Source: Letharia columbiana
Lineage: Eukaryota; Ascomycota; Lecanoromycetes; Lecanorales; Parmeliaceae
Direction of reading: 5' to 3'
DNA: 64,000 nucleotides
NCBI RefSeq assembly: GCF_014066305.1
Contig: NW_023501040.1
Span: forward strand, 310,001-374,000
Shown: one piece after another, positions 10,950 to 23,631 of the stretch
How the letters are laid out: every line of letters begins with the position of its first letter
How positions within the stretch are numbered: position 1 is the first letter of the stretch
Made by a program: the position numbers and the translations under genes
The notes under the pieces: model-generated
What the model was told of the DNA's origin: nothing
The model's database searches: none
The model's input: only the letters and a program-made list of their open reading frames with translations

Positions 10950-13290
10950 AGATTTTTCACTTTCTACTCGAAGTAAGCGATCGAGCTTGATAAAGAAAAC
11001 GCTGGGTATTTCTATTATATAGAAGCCTTACTACATATATAAATTATAAACCACCTATATTATTTGAAAGAATCTATATTAGATAATCTATATTATTAAC
11101 GATAGTCTAATTTATTAAAAAACGAGTTCCTTATATCGAATATAAGAAATTCTTCTCCGCTTCGCTCTCTATAAAAAAATCTATTATCGACTAATAGACC
11201 CTCGGCGAACTTCCTATTATTCGAAAGGATATTATTTAGAGTACTTATAATCTTTATAACGACTTTATCGATTAAGAATTAAGTATTTCGAGCGTTATAG
11301 CTAAATATTAATACTTAATATAGAGATCTATTACCTTTCTCAACTCATATACGCCTTTACAGTATCGAAGTTTTAGAGATCTCTCTATTCTATCGATATT
11401 TATAGTAACTCTCAACGAGAAAGCCTAGCCAAAATCGCTACTTTTACATCTATCTTCTCCGCTTTATTCTTATCTATATTTAATATATTATAAGTTTCTT
11501 AAATTTTTACTTAATCCCACCTATATTAATATTAAAATATCGCTTATTATATCGTCGTTATAAGAACGCTTTCTCTTTCTCTAGACTACGATCTTCTATA
11601 TATCGTAGCTAGCTATATCTTATATACGAAGATCTATATACGAGATATTCATCTTTATATTCGCTATAACTTCGTATATTACGTATATAGCGATCTCTAT
11701 CTACTAAGAATCTTTATTAGCGATTTTATATTAATTAAGAAGAGAATTAGACTTAAGAATTCGAGATATAAGATTAAAACTCTACTAATATCTCTATTCT
11801 TCCGCCCTCGTCTCTACCTCTATCTATATTATAAGATTTCGAAGTACTAAAAGTATATCGACATCGATATCGATTAATCTCGCTATAGCTAGTTAGATAG
11901 CTACTTAGTTCGAGATTATTAAATCTATCTATATTCAACGATATTAATAGATTTAAATTTAAGAACTAGAAAATAAGAATTATAAATAAACTTAGCCTTA
12001 ATAAAGACTACTATTCTACTTACGCTTTTCAGATAAATTACGTTATATTACGTCTTAAAGAAAAGACTATTAAATATACGATATCTAAATATCGAACGAC
12101 TATAAAAAATCTTTATCTTTTAATTAATAACCTTCTAGATTAACTAAGTAATCTTTATAAGACTTTATTAGATATTATTCGATAAACAAATAATTATAAT
12201 TACTTAACCTTTAGAAGATATAATAATTAGTTATTTTTCAAGTATTATAAGAAGTTTATAAAATATATCGCGTATATATAGAAGTATAGCGATAAAGAAT
12301 ATTAGATTAATATTATTTAGTTAGATCTTATAATCGACTTAAGAAATAGAATAAACCTTCGCCTCTAGAACGAATATACTATATACGAAAAATAGTAAAT
12401 ATTGCTAGACTTAAAGGAATATCTTATTATATTAGAATATCGTAATCTAATATATATCGAATAACTAATAAATAAGAAAGTAAAGATATTTATTAAATAA
12501 TATATTAAAGCGAGACTTAAAGATATAAGCAAACTACGCGATAAATATACTATTATTTCTTATCTTAATTTAGAGAAATATAGGCGATAGATATAGTTAT
12601 ATAAACGTATTAAACCTACGAATAATAAATATAAATTATATAAATATATTAGATCTATAAACGATATGATTATGAGAATATAATAGGCGAATATAGTTAA
12701 GAATATAGTAGCTCTATAAATATAGTCGAAATTAGTATAAATATCGGCAAATTCTCGAATATCGCGTTTTTAAACGAATTAAAACTATTCGATATCTTTA
12801 AAATAGTCTTATTTTCTTCACATTTATAAATCGATTTCTCGAGCTTATTTTACTTAATAATAGCCTTATATTAAATCTATTAAGCGAACTCCCCTTATTA
12901 TTATATATCTAAAGATCCTTCGAAGTTATAATACGTTATTTATAGATCTTACTATCGTCGCTAATAGTCTCGATCGATATCGATTATATAGCGTTTTATA
13001 AAGAAACTTATATCGAAATCATTTGATATTAATTTAGAGTTTTAGCGTCTATAACTTAATTCGATTCGAAAGATATCGATTAATTAGATTATATTATTTT
13101 ATCGATTTCTTCTCTATTATATTAGATAATTATTATATAGTAAATTATTTTTTAATTATTATCTATTTAATTCTTTATAAATTCTTATTAAATTAGAAGC
13201 CTCTTAACGCTATAATAAAGTACTATTAATAACGCGCTAGTGGAATCTCCGGGACGCGATATCGCTATCGCCGTTATTATTGAAGAAAGA
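10950..13290 (+). pseudogene. Gag-like polyprotein remnant of the short LTR element
   Basis: With stops at presumed former Gln codons ignored, the plus strand reads as a long, basic, helical-looking protein. From about 12,230 to 12,720 it includes YKKFIKYIAYIQKYSDKEY, LRNRINLRL, DLKEYLIILEYRN and YLNLEKYRRQ, a pattern like the capsid part of retrotransposon Gag. It continues to LNELKLFDI near 12,770. No CCHC zinc knuckle, reverse transcriptase, RNase H or integrase motif was seen. A protease segment downstream cannot be excluded. The similarity to Gag is by general character, not by a defined signature. Confidence 0.45.
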
Positions 13291-13461
13291 TACTAATTTA
13301 ACCTAGTATAGTATATACTAAAAGTCTTTATTTTTATAAATTTCAGCGAGCGATGATTCTTTCGAAGAACTATAGATATTTGAAGATATAAGGCGAGTAA
13401 TAGGTCTATATCTCCGGTCTACCAACTATAAGAGTTATAGCTCTTTAAGAGAGGGGAGTAC

Positions 13462-13624
13462 TATTACGAGCGTATCTTACTTAGCCTTTAATCCTATAGC
13501 TAGCGAGCCTTAACGAAGATATCCCCTATTATATTATACCTTCTACTCACATATATAATTCGATAGCCTTAATATTCTATTCTATCTCACTTATACTAGT
13601 ATCGCATCTATACTAGTTCTAATA
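13462..13624 (+). repeat. Right LTR (163 bp)
   Basis: Same length as the left LTR. Most differences from it are C-to-T or G-to-A, as expected after RIP. The closing TAATA corresponds to TAACA in the left copy. Confidence 0.85.
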
Positions 13625-14487
13625 AATATTTCTTATAAATAGTATTATCTTATTATATAGAGGAATTATTATTATTAACTTTATATAAATCTTTCTTTTT
13701 ATAAATTCTTCTTATAAATAAATAGAAACTTCGATTATAATCTTATAGCTTTTTATATAAATACTCTTATTCATAATATTAATAATAATATCTTTAAAGC
13801 TAATAATATCGTTATCGATTAGTATTTTAATACGAAAATTATTAATAATATAAACTTCTCTTCGAAGATAGATAAAGACTTTCTTATCTTAGGAATTTAA
13901 TCTTAAAAAATAAAGCTTTATAATTATATATTCGTTAATTTTATACTTATTAACGTCTACTTCGCGAACTTTTAAAAATAAAGTTATCTTAATAATTCTA
14001 ATTTTAAATAATAAACTCTTAAGCTATAATCTATTATCTAAGATTATATTATAACCTATATTTAAATATATATTATCGATTTCTTTTTTTAATATTAGAC
14101 GAAGTTCTATATAAGCGTAATTTCAACTATAAAATATAAATTTTAAATTAAAATTCTTACTCGAGAAGTTAAATTTAACTATTCTTAAGATTTTCTTTAA
14201 GAAATCTTTTAATAATACTTTCGATAATATTATTTTACTATTATTAATTTAGACGATATTAAGCTTTCTCGAGTAGTTAATATAGAGATATTTATAAAGC
14301 TTTATTTTTATTATAATAGCATCGATTATCATAATAATTATAAGTTAAGTATATAAGATAGTTGATTTATTCTATCGAGAAAGTCTAAGCTATATATTAC
14401 TAGTATTAAGACTTAGCTTAATAGAACTTAATCCTTAATAAGTACTCGAAATAGAAAAAGATATCGGCGTTTACGTCGACTATAGCA

Positions 14488-14596
14488 AAGGAAATAAACG
14501 TTTTCTTAGAAGTAAACGCTTTTTTAGAAGTAAGTACTTTTTTAAAAGTAAACGCTTTCTTAGAAGTAAACGCTTTCTTAAGTACTTTCTTAGAAT
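14488..14596 (-). repeat. 18-bp repeat encoding a hexapeptide array
   Basis: The unit GAAGTAAACGCTTTCTTA recurs about six times. Eighteen bases is six codons, and the minus strand reads KKAFTS-type repeats, directly downstream of the chromodomain of the minus-strand chromovirus. The in-frame period suggests it was a translated, basic C-terminal tail or a following small ORF. Confidence 0.7.
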
Positions 14597-14741
14597 TTCT
14601 TAATATATCTATTACTCCTTCGTAATACTATTATATTATCTACTAAGATAGAATTTATAAAAATAATTAGATTCTTTATAGAGATCTAAACTCTTATTAA
14701 GATTCTCGAAGTTATTTTTATAAAAAATCCCGAAGTTAACG

Positions 14742-15000
14742 TTAGAGTTTCTTCTAATAAAAACTTCGAAGTCGATATTTAATAAAGAACTTAACTCTAA
14801 GAATAACCTCTTTCTTATAAAGAAATAGGATTACATACTACGACTCTAAAAGCTCTTTCTAATTATAATATTAGAGTTTTTTAAAATTCTAGAATTAGAG
14901 TTAATATTTAACGAAGAATTTAGCTTCGAGAATAGCCTCTTTCTTATAAAGAAATAGAATTATAACGTATTAAGGCTCTAAAAACTCTTTTTAATTATAA
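14742..15000 (-). repeat. Two 129-bp tandem units after the chromodomain
   Basis: CCTCTTTCTTATAAAGAAAT occurs at 14,807 and again at 14,936, and the surrounding sequence matches over about 129 bases. The period is a multiple of three (43 codons), again consistent with a repeated protein segment on the minus strand between the chromodomain and the hexapeptide array. Confidence 0.6.
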
Positions 15001-15004
15001 TTAT

Positions 15005-18000
15005 TTACGAATATTATATTCGTTAATTAATTTCTAGATATTTCTAAGATCCTCGATATTATATTAAACGTTGTGCTCGTTATTATAATCCTTTTACTTT
15101 ATAAAATATTACTTCTTACTCTATAATTTCCGCTTCTTAAAAAGAATCTTAATTTTATCTTTTATCTTTACTACGTAAAAAGAATTAATATTCTATATTT
15201 TTTAATAAGAATTTTTATTCTTAGAAGCGGGTTTTAATTACGTTATCGATATTATAGAATAAATCGTTATTATAAAAAGAAGTTTTAAGCGATAGGCGAG
15301 TACTTTTATCTTCTCGAGGATCTTAAATAAATTAATATATTAATAATATAACTTGTAATTATTAATATTAGAAATTTTATATCTATAATATAAATATAAG
15401 TAAATTATATTTTCTTTAGCTAATTTAAGAGGTTTATATAACTTATTATAATAAGCTTTAACTATAATATTTATAAAAGCTAGCGAGTTCTCGACTTATT
15501 TATACTTTAGCTATTATAAACGCGTAAAGTCTTTAAATAAAAGCTTCGAAAGAAGTCTAAGAGAATTATATATATTAAATTTATAGAGTATCTTATTTAA
15601 TAATATTTCGATAGATTAATTTTTAGAGTTATTTAAGCTACTCTATAGATATAGAAATATTAATATTTAATTTAGAGTAAAATTCGCTATTATAAAGTAT
15701 CGTATAGTAATTTCTATAGTCTAATTTATATATTTAGACTATTTATTTATTTAAGAATAATAAATTATAGAGGCGAGAATTTCTATTTCTAGCTTCTAGA
15801 AGATTCTTTATTAAAACTCGAATATAAATTTAATATTATAATTTGAGATTATTATTAATAGAATATTTTAGCTATATTATATAAGGTTAATTAATAAAAG
15901 ATTAATTTATTTACTAGCTAAATAAGTAGTTTTACTAAAAATAAATAGTACTTTTTTCGAGAATTTATCTATTACTATTAGTAAGTAATTTAATTTATCG
16001 CATATTATAGAGAGAGTAATAATAAAATTTATTACTATAATATAGAACGAGATATCGAGCCTACCTTAGAGGAAATGTACGATTCGGGTATTCACGTGAC
16101 TATATTATTGACTCGATATCTATTATAACTTTCAATCGACGCTTAATCAACTTTTCATTAATGTTAAATTTTCTATAATAGTAAATTATTCAATATTGAA
16201 AATGAATAGATGATTATTTAGTAATTCCCTTATTATATATTAAGGTTTAAACTAGTTGTATCTCGCTTCGCTTATAATAGCCTATTCATCAACGTCACGT
16301 GATTTATTTTTCGATTTTTCGATTTTTCTCGAAATTTAATATATAAGTAAGTATATAGCCCTATAGGGCTGTGGGACTTAAAGAAATTTTCGAAAAATTT
16401 CATATATTATCGCTACTCATTAATTCCCTACTAGTAATATATTAATGTATTACTTTATAGCGTAGTATTGAAATAATAATAAAATGATATCTCTTTCGTA
16501 TTTCATTAATTGTCCATTAACTATTCATTAATAATAAATTTGGCATAATTCTCTATAGTAGAAGTTTTATATAACTCTATTTGATATACGTTATATAGAA
16601 TATAAAATCTGAATATATTCGGTGTGTAGTCCTTATTATACAAATCGTACTATTATCGCTAATCTTATCTATTTTCTATTAATAGTAAATTTCATATTAG
16701 TGCTCGTAAGGTATTAACGAGAATTATATTTTTATAAAACTTATAACGCTTAATTTAATTAAGTTCGCATTTTAAATAGTATTTTATATAGGCTTATAAG
16801 CGCTTAGAAAGATAACGTATATATATCGAGCTAGCGATGCGATTATATCATCTATAAAAATTATTATAATACTAATAATCGTAGACTAACTCGAAAATTT
16901 TCTTTTTAAAAACGTTAAATATATATAGTTATTCTTATTTATTATTAAAATTTATATAATAAAGTAGATTAATTCTTTTTATAATTTAAAATAAAGATTA
17001 ATCTTTCTAATAAAGATATTATTAAGTTTTTATAGAGGTACTTTCGAAATAGCTCGATCTTCTTAAGCTTTTCTAATAACCTCGAGAATCTTACTTTACT
17101 ATAGATTCTTAATATACTCTATTATAATACGCGCCTTAAAATTATTAGATATTTTTATAAGCGTAATATAATAGATATTAAGCTATTCTTTATCTTTCGA
17201 TCTAATATAAGATTTTTAATATAAATAAGGAAATAGAGCGTTAGAAATTATATACTATTTTCTAGACTTATAATAAAATTTAAGACTTCTAAATCGCTAA
17301 ATATATTTTAAAATATAAATAACGCGAAGGTTTAATTTAACTATTTAAGATATAGTTAGCGTAATTTACTTAGCTATATTTAATATTATTCTATAATTTA
17401 TATAGACTATAGTATATAAAATAAACTTTATTATATATCGAGTTTTACTAAATATTTAGATAATTTCTATAAGTTTTAACTCGATAAGTTAATAGTAAAT
17501 CTCGATATCTTTAAGAAAGTCTACTAAGAAAGAGTATTAGATAAATTTAGAATCGTTATAAATAGATTTCCTCTACTTTTATATTATTAGTTATATAATA
17601 TATTATAATCTCAAATTTAAAGTTTTTACTAATATTTAGATCGATATAGAGCGTTTATTTATTATTAAAATAAATAAAAAATAAAGGCTTAGAAAGAGTC
17701 TTTTATAACGCGTGAAAAGATATAAATTTCAGCTTCTAAAAATATATATAACTCCGCTTTTATAATAAAATTCTTTCTTTTATAATGAATTTTAGACAAG
17801 TTAATAAGTATAAGAGTTTTATAATTTTATAATAATTTAGCGATAGCGATATAATAAGTAATATAATTATATAATTACTTAATTATTTTTAAATAAATTT
17901 TAAATTTAATTAAGATATTAAAAAATAAGAGTTAGAAAATAGTCTTTAACTTATTTTCGACTATCTATAGATCTAAGAAATCGATTTTCTATTTGAGTAG

Positions 18001-19000
18001 TTATATTAAAGAATAATTAAGAAAAGTCTTATTTAAATTAATAAATATTTCTAACTAAGAGAAAAGACTAAAAATTTCTTAAAGATAATAAAGATACTCT
18101 TTTAAAGTCTTAAAGTAAATTATAATATTATCGATATAGGCTTTAATAAAGCTACAAAACTTTTATAGAAATCGATCTATCTATTACTATATATAAGCTA
18201 ATAAATTCTTATAATCTATTACTACTATATTAAACGTTTTTTAACTTTAATAACTAATAATTATAAGTCGATAATAATATTATAAATATATTTATTATTA
18301 ATAGAAGAAGCTAACATAATTTATTATACTAATATAATAATAGTTTTTAATTAATAATATAAGATCTAACTATAAAGAAAGTGGGTAAATATCTACTTAA
18401 GTAATAAAGTTTAAATCTTATATATTTACGATAATATAGTTTTTTCTAATATTATTTAATATTATTTTTTAAATAATAAAAACTAAATAATTAAAAGACG
18501 TAGATTCTATAATTTAGCTAAGGCGGTCTTATTTATAAAGCTTATTAAACGTTTTATTAATAACTTTCTTAGTATTCTTATTAAGTAAGTATACTCTCGT
18601 CATTCTAGATATATATTATTCCCAATTAGACTTAAGGGAAATACATATTTATTTCTCTTATAAAATCTCGGCGAATTCTTCTTTCTATTAGAGTTTAGAA
18701 AACTTCTTAATAATAAATTAAATTATCGAATTTTCTTTATAGATTCTATATCGCTATTAAGAAGTATAATATCTACTTTCATTAAAAGTATAGTAATTTT
18801 CGAGATAGACGATTTAGCTTCTAGAAATAAAATTATACTAATCTTAGAAATAGATAATAAGATAATATCTAATATTAATACTATAATAACTTTTAAAGTT
18901 ATAAATAAAGTAGATATCATAACTATAGCGAGTAAAGTAATTATCGAAACTATTATAATTTTTATAAATACCCGCTTAATTTAATTTATATAATATTTCT
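15005..19000 (-). pseudogene. Pol remnant: RT, RNase H, integrase and chromodomain
   Basis: Reading the minus strand from 19,000 downward: RT motif NSPAYVQRQIDRFL-like residues, then AYIDNII at 18,125-18,140, where the family has YVDDI; RNase H at 17,300-17,660 with YIDLNISK (for YIDLDASK), TIVYINY (for YTDH) and KLNLR; the integrase H2C2 zinc region at 16,740-16,920 ending YLKCELNQIKRYKFY; the integrase core at 15,950-16,050 with VINFIITL (for IDFI.LP) and VIDKFSKKV; FKILEKIKVLAYRLKLP at 15,283-15,327; and a chromodomain at 15,020-15,190 with KDYNNEHNVWYNIEDL. Stops lie at former Gln or Trp codons. The second catalytic RT Asp and the first integrase Asp are both Asn, as RIP would produce. 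Confidence 0.85.
16095..16708 (+). mobile_element. 614-bp insertion inside integrase with 9-bp target repeats
   Basis: GGGTATTCA (16,086-16,094) and AGGTATTAA (16,709-16,717) flank the insert, and removing the insert with one copy rejoins the integrase frame (LVNT, then RIVHFL) exactly. The insert keeps many CA and TG dinucleotides, unlike its host. Its right 85 bases (TGTAGTCCTTATTATAC and onward) match the terminal repeats at 23,632-24,206 and 34,711-35,235, so it is a short non-autonomous relative of that element. Weak terminal inversion (CGTGACTA against CGAGCACTA) and the 9-bp duplication recall Mutator-like elements. It contains two TCACGTGA-type sites and no ORF of note. Confidence 0.65.
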
Positions 19001-20599
19001 TCTTAAGAATATTAAGTAGTTAAGTTCGCTATATTAGACTTACCTTCCGTAATATAAAAATAATTATTAAAATTTATTTTTTAGAAAGTTTTAAGGCGAA
19101 GATTTCGAGGAATCTTAATAACTTAATCGAAATTATTCTTAGCGATTATAAAATTTATAAAAGTATTAATAAGAAGAGTATATAACGATAGCGGGCCTTA
19201 GTTTAATTTAAAGAAGAAATCGCGATTTAATAACGAAGTATAATATACTAATATCGATGTTTAAGAATAAAGATAAAATAATAGTAGATTACTTCGCGTA
19301 TATTAAATATAGTACTAGTCGACCTCTAATACGTATTTCTAAAGATATATCTACTTAATAACTTTCGATCTATACTATAAATTTAAACGCTAAAATATTA
19401 ATTTCTTCGAATACTATAATATTTATACTAATAAGTATCTTTATCTTAAGATTATCGACGATATAAACCTCTCTTAACGCTATTATTACTATTATAAACT
19501 TTTTATTCTTAAACTCTAATAAAAGTAGAGAGAAAATAGCGTACTTTAAGATTTAATACTTATTAGATTCTAAATTATATATTATAATTAAACTCGCTAT
19601 CTAGCGAACTTTCTTTTTAAATAAAACTCATTAAAATTAAATATAATTTATAAGCGTTATAGAATAGTCTATATCAAAATATAATTTCTTTAGATTTAAT
19701 ATTCTTAATTATCTTAATAGCCCTTATAGCGTAATAATAATCTCGAAAAGCGTAGTTAAAACTAATTTCCTAGAAAGAATCTAATAAAGGATTTAACGAT
19801 TTTTTAAGAATTCTTTATTATAGCGAGAAATACTACTATAGAAGTAGGTTTCTTAAAAATAAAATCTCTCACTATAAATTTCAATAATAATCGCTTTTAA
19901 TAATTTAATCTAGCTATATAGCGATCTTTATTAGCGTTATTAAGATACTTATAAAAGCTTCCTTTTTTAATAAGAAAATAGTATAATAATAATGATAATA
20001 AGAGTTAATAGCTAAGATATAGAAGATTCTAATAGTAGAACTTATAGAAATATCGTTTATATTAACGAAGTATTCTTTAATTTTATCTTTCTAGCGTAAT
20101 TAATAGTAATTAAGTTCCTTATTAGCGTAATAATTTTCGAGTTCTTTCGCTAAAAAACTCGAAGTATTCTTAGATATCGACTTAAAATTAAGATCGAAAG
20201 ATATATAAATTATAGAGTCTATCTTATTAGCTTAATAAGTAATATTCTATTATTATATAGATCTACTCTAATATCGATTAAAGAAGTTAACGTTTAACTT
20301 ACTTTTTTACTTTTCACTAATTTCTTTATAATAAAGAATTTAATTAATTTAAAGACTAATTTAGCGAATTTAACTCTATAATAATTTAAAGTAATTATCG
20401 AGAGACTAATAAGATAGAATTTAAAGTTAATTAATAAGAATCTTAAGATATTTATTAATATAATTAATATTAGCGAGATAGCTAATTAATAAAGCTATTT
20501 TTATAATAATTATTATATATCTATAAAAACTCTTAAGATTACTACTAATTATATAATAAAGTAGAAAATAATAACTTAAAAAATCTACTCTAACAATTA

Positions 20600-21300
20600 T
20601 TACTATACTAACTAGATTATTTTAATAACATTAAGAATCTATAATTAATCTACTACTATTAATTACGACCTTATTATTATATTATTTTATATTAAATATT
20701 CTTCTTAAAATTTAATTATATAAGAAATTAACTTAATATAATAGCTATTATAAACTTTAAAATATCTTAATAAAATTCTAAGTCGAGATTATTTTAGATT
20801 AAAGAAAGTTAATTATAAATCGAAGTTATATAAATAGTCTTTATATATCTTAATATACTCTAGATAAAAAATCTTAAGAGTATATTTTTAGCGAGTATTA
20901 TTTATAGTATAATACTCGCTTTATAGATATTAAAAAGCCACAAAAGTTCTTTCTTTAAACTTTTCGATAAAAGTTTCACTCTATTCATTAATAGAAGTAT
21001 TTCTTAAACCGCGCTTTTCCAGCTTCATAAGCTCTATAAAATACTAGATAAGAGTACTATCACGAAGATATATCGATAGAACTTTTTAGATTTTATTCTT
21101 ATCTTTTAAGATAATAAGATTTTTAAGATAATTAATAAAGGCGTAAATATTATAATAGAAAATATATCGATTAATATTAACTATTAAGAAGTTAATAAGA
21201 TTCTTATAAGAAGAATCGAAGAATTCGATATCGTTAGCCTTTAGTAATTTATTACTATTACCACTAATTTCGTTATTATTAAAGAGACCTCAATCTCTAA
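20600..21300 (-). pseudogene. Gag (capsid) remnant of the minus-strand chromovirus
   Basis: On the minus strand, NDIEFFDSSYKN (about 21,220) leads to YNIYAFINYLKNLI, then LRDSTLI, ELMKLEKRGLRNTS (about 21,000-21,030) and FIEKFKERTFVAF (about 20,945-20,983). This order (YxFVxRLKDL, then CLRGSALxW, then RFKERTPVAL) is the capsid region of a fungal Ty3-type gag family, which would form the virus-like particle in the cytoplasm. The same order with IQYLILLRQFKEST-type residues is found on the plus strand at 54,300-54,600. The frame carries several stops. Confidence 0.7.
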
Positions 21301-21899
21301 ATAGACTAGAGAGTTCTTATTAAGATAGATTATTATATATATATTAAATAATTACTATAATAGTAGTAATAGTAATAATTATTTAAATTTAAGAATTATT
21401 TAGATTTATAATATTTATTAAACTAATTAAATAAGAGTATATAGCTTTATTAGTCGAAGTTACTCTTATAGTAAAATTAATACTTTTTAAAGAATTTAAA
21501 GTTATTAATTCTAAGGAGCGTAGTAGTCGAAGAGATATACGAAGTTACTTCCTGTAAAAGAAGAATCTTAACTTCTAAGATATTTTATATATTTAGATAT
21601 ATCTCGAAGATTATAAATTCTATCGCTAAAAGCTTTAATAGCTTTATAAAAGATAGATAGATTTATAGACTAGCTATATAAAAAAGATAGAAGATACTAT
21701 TAATAAAGATCTTATATATCTTAATAGCCTAGCGATTAGCTTTAATTCTAGCTTTAAATAATTATTAATAATAAAGTTAATAGTATAGCTAATTACTTCG
21801 AAAATCTTATATTAATAAATTTATTTTATAATTAGAAGAAACTTATAAATCTAATAACTAATATTAATAAGATCTTTAGCTAATTAAAAAACTAGCTTA

Positions 21900-22310
21900 A
21901 ATATTACGGTATTATCGATTATCAAAACTTATTAATAAAAAAGTAGAAGAAAAGTAAAAGAAGATAAGAGAAGAATTTCGAGATTAAGAAATTGAAGAAT
22001 TCTTAAAAAAAAGTATAATCTTATTTAAGCTTCCTAAAATAAAAGATATAGCGAGATCGCTAATTATCGATCTCGGAAGTTCGAAAGAAACTTCTAAAAT
22101 CGAGATTCTTCGAAATAAGTTTTAGAGAGCGATAGCGAGGTCGTTATTGTAAAAGTCGACGAATTTTTAAAAAAAGAGAGATTCTTAGATAGAAGAAACG
22201 ATTATTATAAAGAAAGATACTTCTTTAGCGATATAGAAGGCTTTTAATAGCGTAGCGAAAGACTTTCTAAAAGAATTTAGATTCTAATATCGAAGACTAA
22301 TATTTATTAA
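21900..22310. other. Charged, coding-like stretch, strand uncertain
   Basis: The plus strand reads as a Lys/Glu-rich coiled-coil-like protein (KIREEFRD, EEFLKK, LIIDLGSSKE), and the minus strand is also fairly open. Position suggests the N-terminal part of the minus-strand gag or its 5' leader, but the better reading is on the plus strand. I cannot decide. Confidence 0.25.
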
Positions 22311-22564
22311 AAAACGATAGACTAATTATTAAATCTATATTAAATAATATAATAAACTATTATATTATATATTAATAATTAATAATACTAATATATAGTA
22401 ATATTAATGTTTTTATTACTATTATTATTATAATTAGTATTAATTATTATAATAATTATAAGTTAATTATGTATATAAGATTTAACGATTAATTAATAAT
22501 ACTATAATATATTTTATTTTCTTATTAATCTTTATCCGCGAAGTATAATAACTTAATCTTAATA

Positions 22565-23012
22565 TTTTCTTTCTAAGTTTTTTTTTTTTATTAATAATTT
22601 TTTTTTTTTTTTTTTATTAGAAGCTTAATAGACGAATATCTTTAAGTATTATTATTATTAAGATCTTTAAAAGTCTTAACTTAAAAAAATCTAATTATCG
22701 CGATTTTTCTTTTTTAAAAGCTTTTTTTCTAATAAAGATCGAGAATTTAAGAATATCGAAGTATATTCGTTTAGCGAAATAATAATCTAAAGAGATTATT
22801 AAGTCTTAAATATTAGTATATAAAAAAAAAAAAGAGGGGGTAAAAAAAAAAAAAATTTTATTTTTTATAAAAAACAAAAAAAAAAAACCATAAGTATACT
22901 TTTTTTATAAAAAAAACCAAAAAAAAAAAAAAAACCCAAAAAAAAAAAAAAAACTCCCTTCTTTTTTTTTTTTTTTAATTATATTTTTTTTTTTTAAATT
23001 TAAAATTTTTTT
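22565..23012. repeat. Poly-A and poly-T low-complexity block
   Basis: Long runs of T (22,569-22,616 and 22,957-23,018) and of A (22,824-22,956) dominate, broken by short GGGG or CCC tracts. It carries CAA and CCAA triplets that RIP would be expected to remove, so it was probably not part of a long duplicated unit or it expanded later by slippage. No gene content. Confidence 0.8.
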
Positions 23013-23018
23013 TTTTTT

Positions 23019-23196
23019 CAAATTATAGCCTAAAACTTGCGCTCTTCGATAATGAAAAAAATTCGAAATTCGGTCTTATAATTATTAAAGCGTAAGGAAT
23101 TCAAATATCGCTCACCAAAGTTCGCTCACCAAAATTTACTCGACAGCTCCGATCAAAAAAAATGGTTATGAATTTAATTCATAGGCCTTTACTCGT
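23019..23196 (-). repeat. TIR2 terminal repeat, outer end
   Basis: Read on the minus strand from 23,196 (ACGAGTAAAGGCC) this matches the outer ends of the TIR2 copies at 52,646, 61,565 and 62,112. It is the least mutated copy of the end, retaining TGAATTAAATTCATAACC and repeated GGTGAGCGA motifs. It is closest to the copy at 62,112, sharing the GAGCGCAAGTTTTAGGCTATAATTT segment in near-complete form. No matching inner part follows, because the homopolymer block begins here. Confidence 0.7.
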
Positions 23197-23631
23197 ATGA
23201 GACTAATACTATAGATTTAATTGCTAACTATATTAATTAGAATTATATTACTATCAATTTAAATAAGTATTTATATTATTCAAGTAATAAGAAAAAGATA
23301 AATGATAAGACTAGTAAGATTAGTAATTATAAGATAATTACTAATTAAATTTAAGACTTTACTATTATCGAGGTTATAATTAATTATAATTACCTTTATT
23401 ATTATTAATAAATTAAGATTATTAATTTATTTAAAGTTTAGAAGTATTTTCGATATCTATATTTCTTTCTACTCTATATTTATCTATATATATCTATTAA
23501 TTATATTTAAAATTATTAAGCTCGATAAGATATTTTTATAATTTTATACTTTTTTAAAATGTCTAATATCTTATCTAAGATCGAAATTAAGATTATTATA
23601 AATAATATTAATTTAATTACTACCTTATAAG
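23197..23631. other. Unassigned stretch left of the 11.6-kb element
   Basis: No gene is recognised. It keeps some CA/TG near 23,215-23,330. Its last 20 bases resemble the reverse complement of 33,573-33,592, just past the end of the palindrome arm, which would fit the 11.6-kb unit having inserted into a copy of the arm element; the match is too short to be sure. Confidence 0.3.

Larger units (their letters stand above)
10743..13624 (+). mobile_element. Complete short LTR retroelement with 5-bp target duplication
   Basis: Two direct repeats of 163 bases (10,743-10,905 and 13,462-13,624) bound a 2.9-kb element. The bases just outside are AATAT on both sides (10,738-10,742 and 13,625-13,629), a perfect 5-bp target-site duplication typical of LTR integration. 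A purine run AAGAGAGGGGAG at about 13,448-13,459, just before the right LTR, is a good polypurine tract and fixes the plus orientation. The interior reads as one Gag-like product and shows no RT or integrase motif, so it was probably a non-autonomous element mobilised by a partner. Confidence 0.85.
14450..22310 (-). mobile_element. Minus-strand Ty3-type chromovirus, heavily RIP-mutated
   Basis: Gag, reverse transcriptase, RNase H, the integrase zinc domain, the integrase core and a chromodomain occur in the canonical Ty3/Metaviridae order when read from high to low coordinates. The element is interrupted at 16,095-16,708 by a 614-bp insertion. Its LTRs were not found with confidence; the 5' end probably lies between 22,310 and 22,560, and the 3' end is unclear because the chromodomain is followed by coding-like repeats down to at least 14,480. 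Its gag and RNase H closely resemble those of the plus-strand element at 53-61 kb, so the two belong to one family. Confidence 0.8.

Noticed and set aside
18723..18920. Minus-strand open frame of 65 codons
   Set aside because: It lies in the decayed pol region upstream of the RT of the minus-strand chromovirus. It is low-complexity Ile/Leu/Ser sequence, best regarded as a stop-free patch of the pseudogene.
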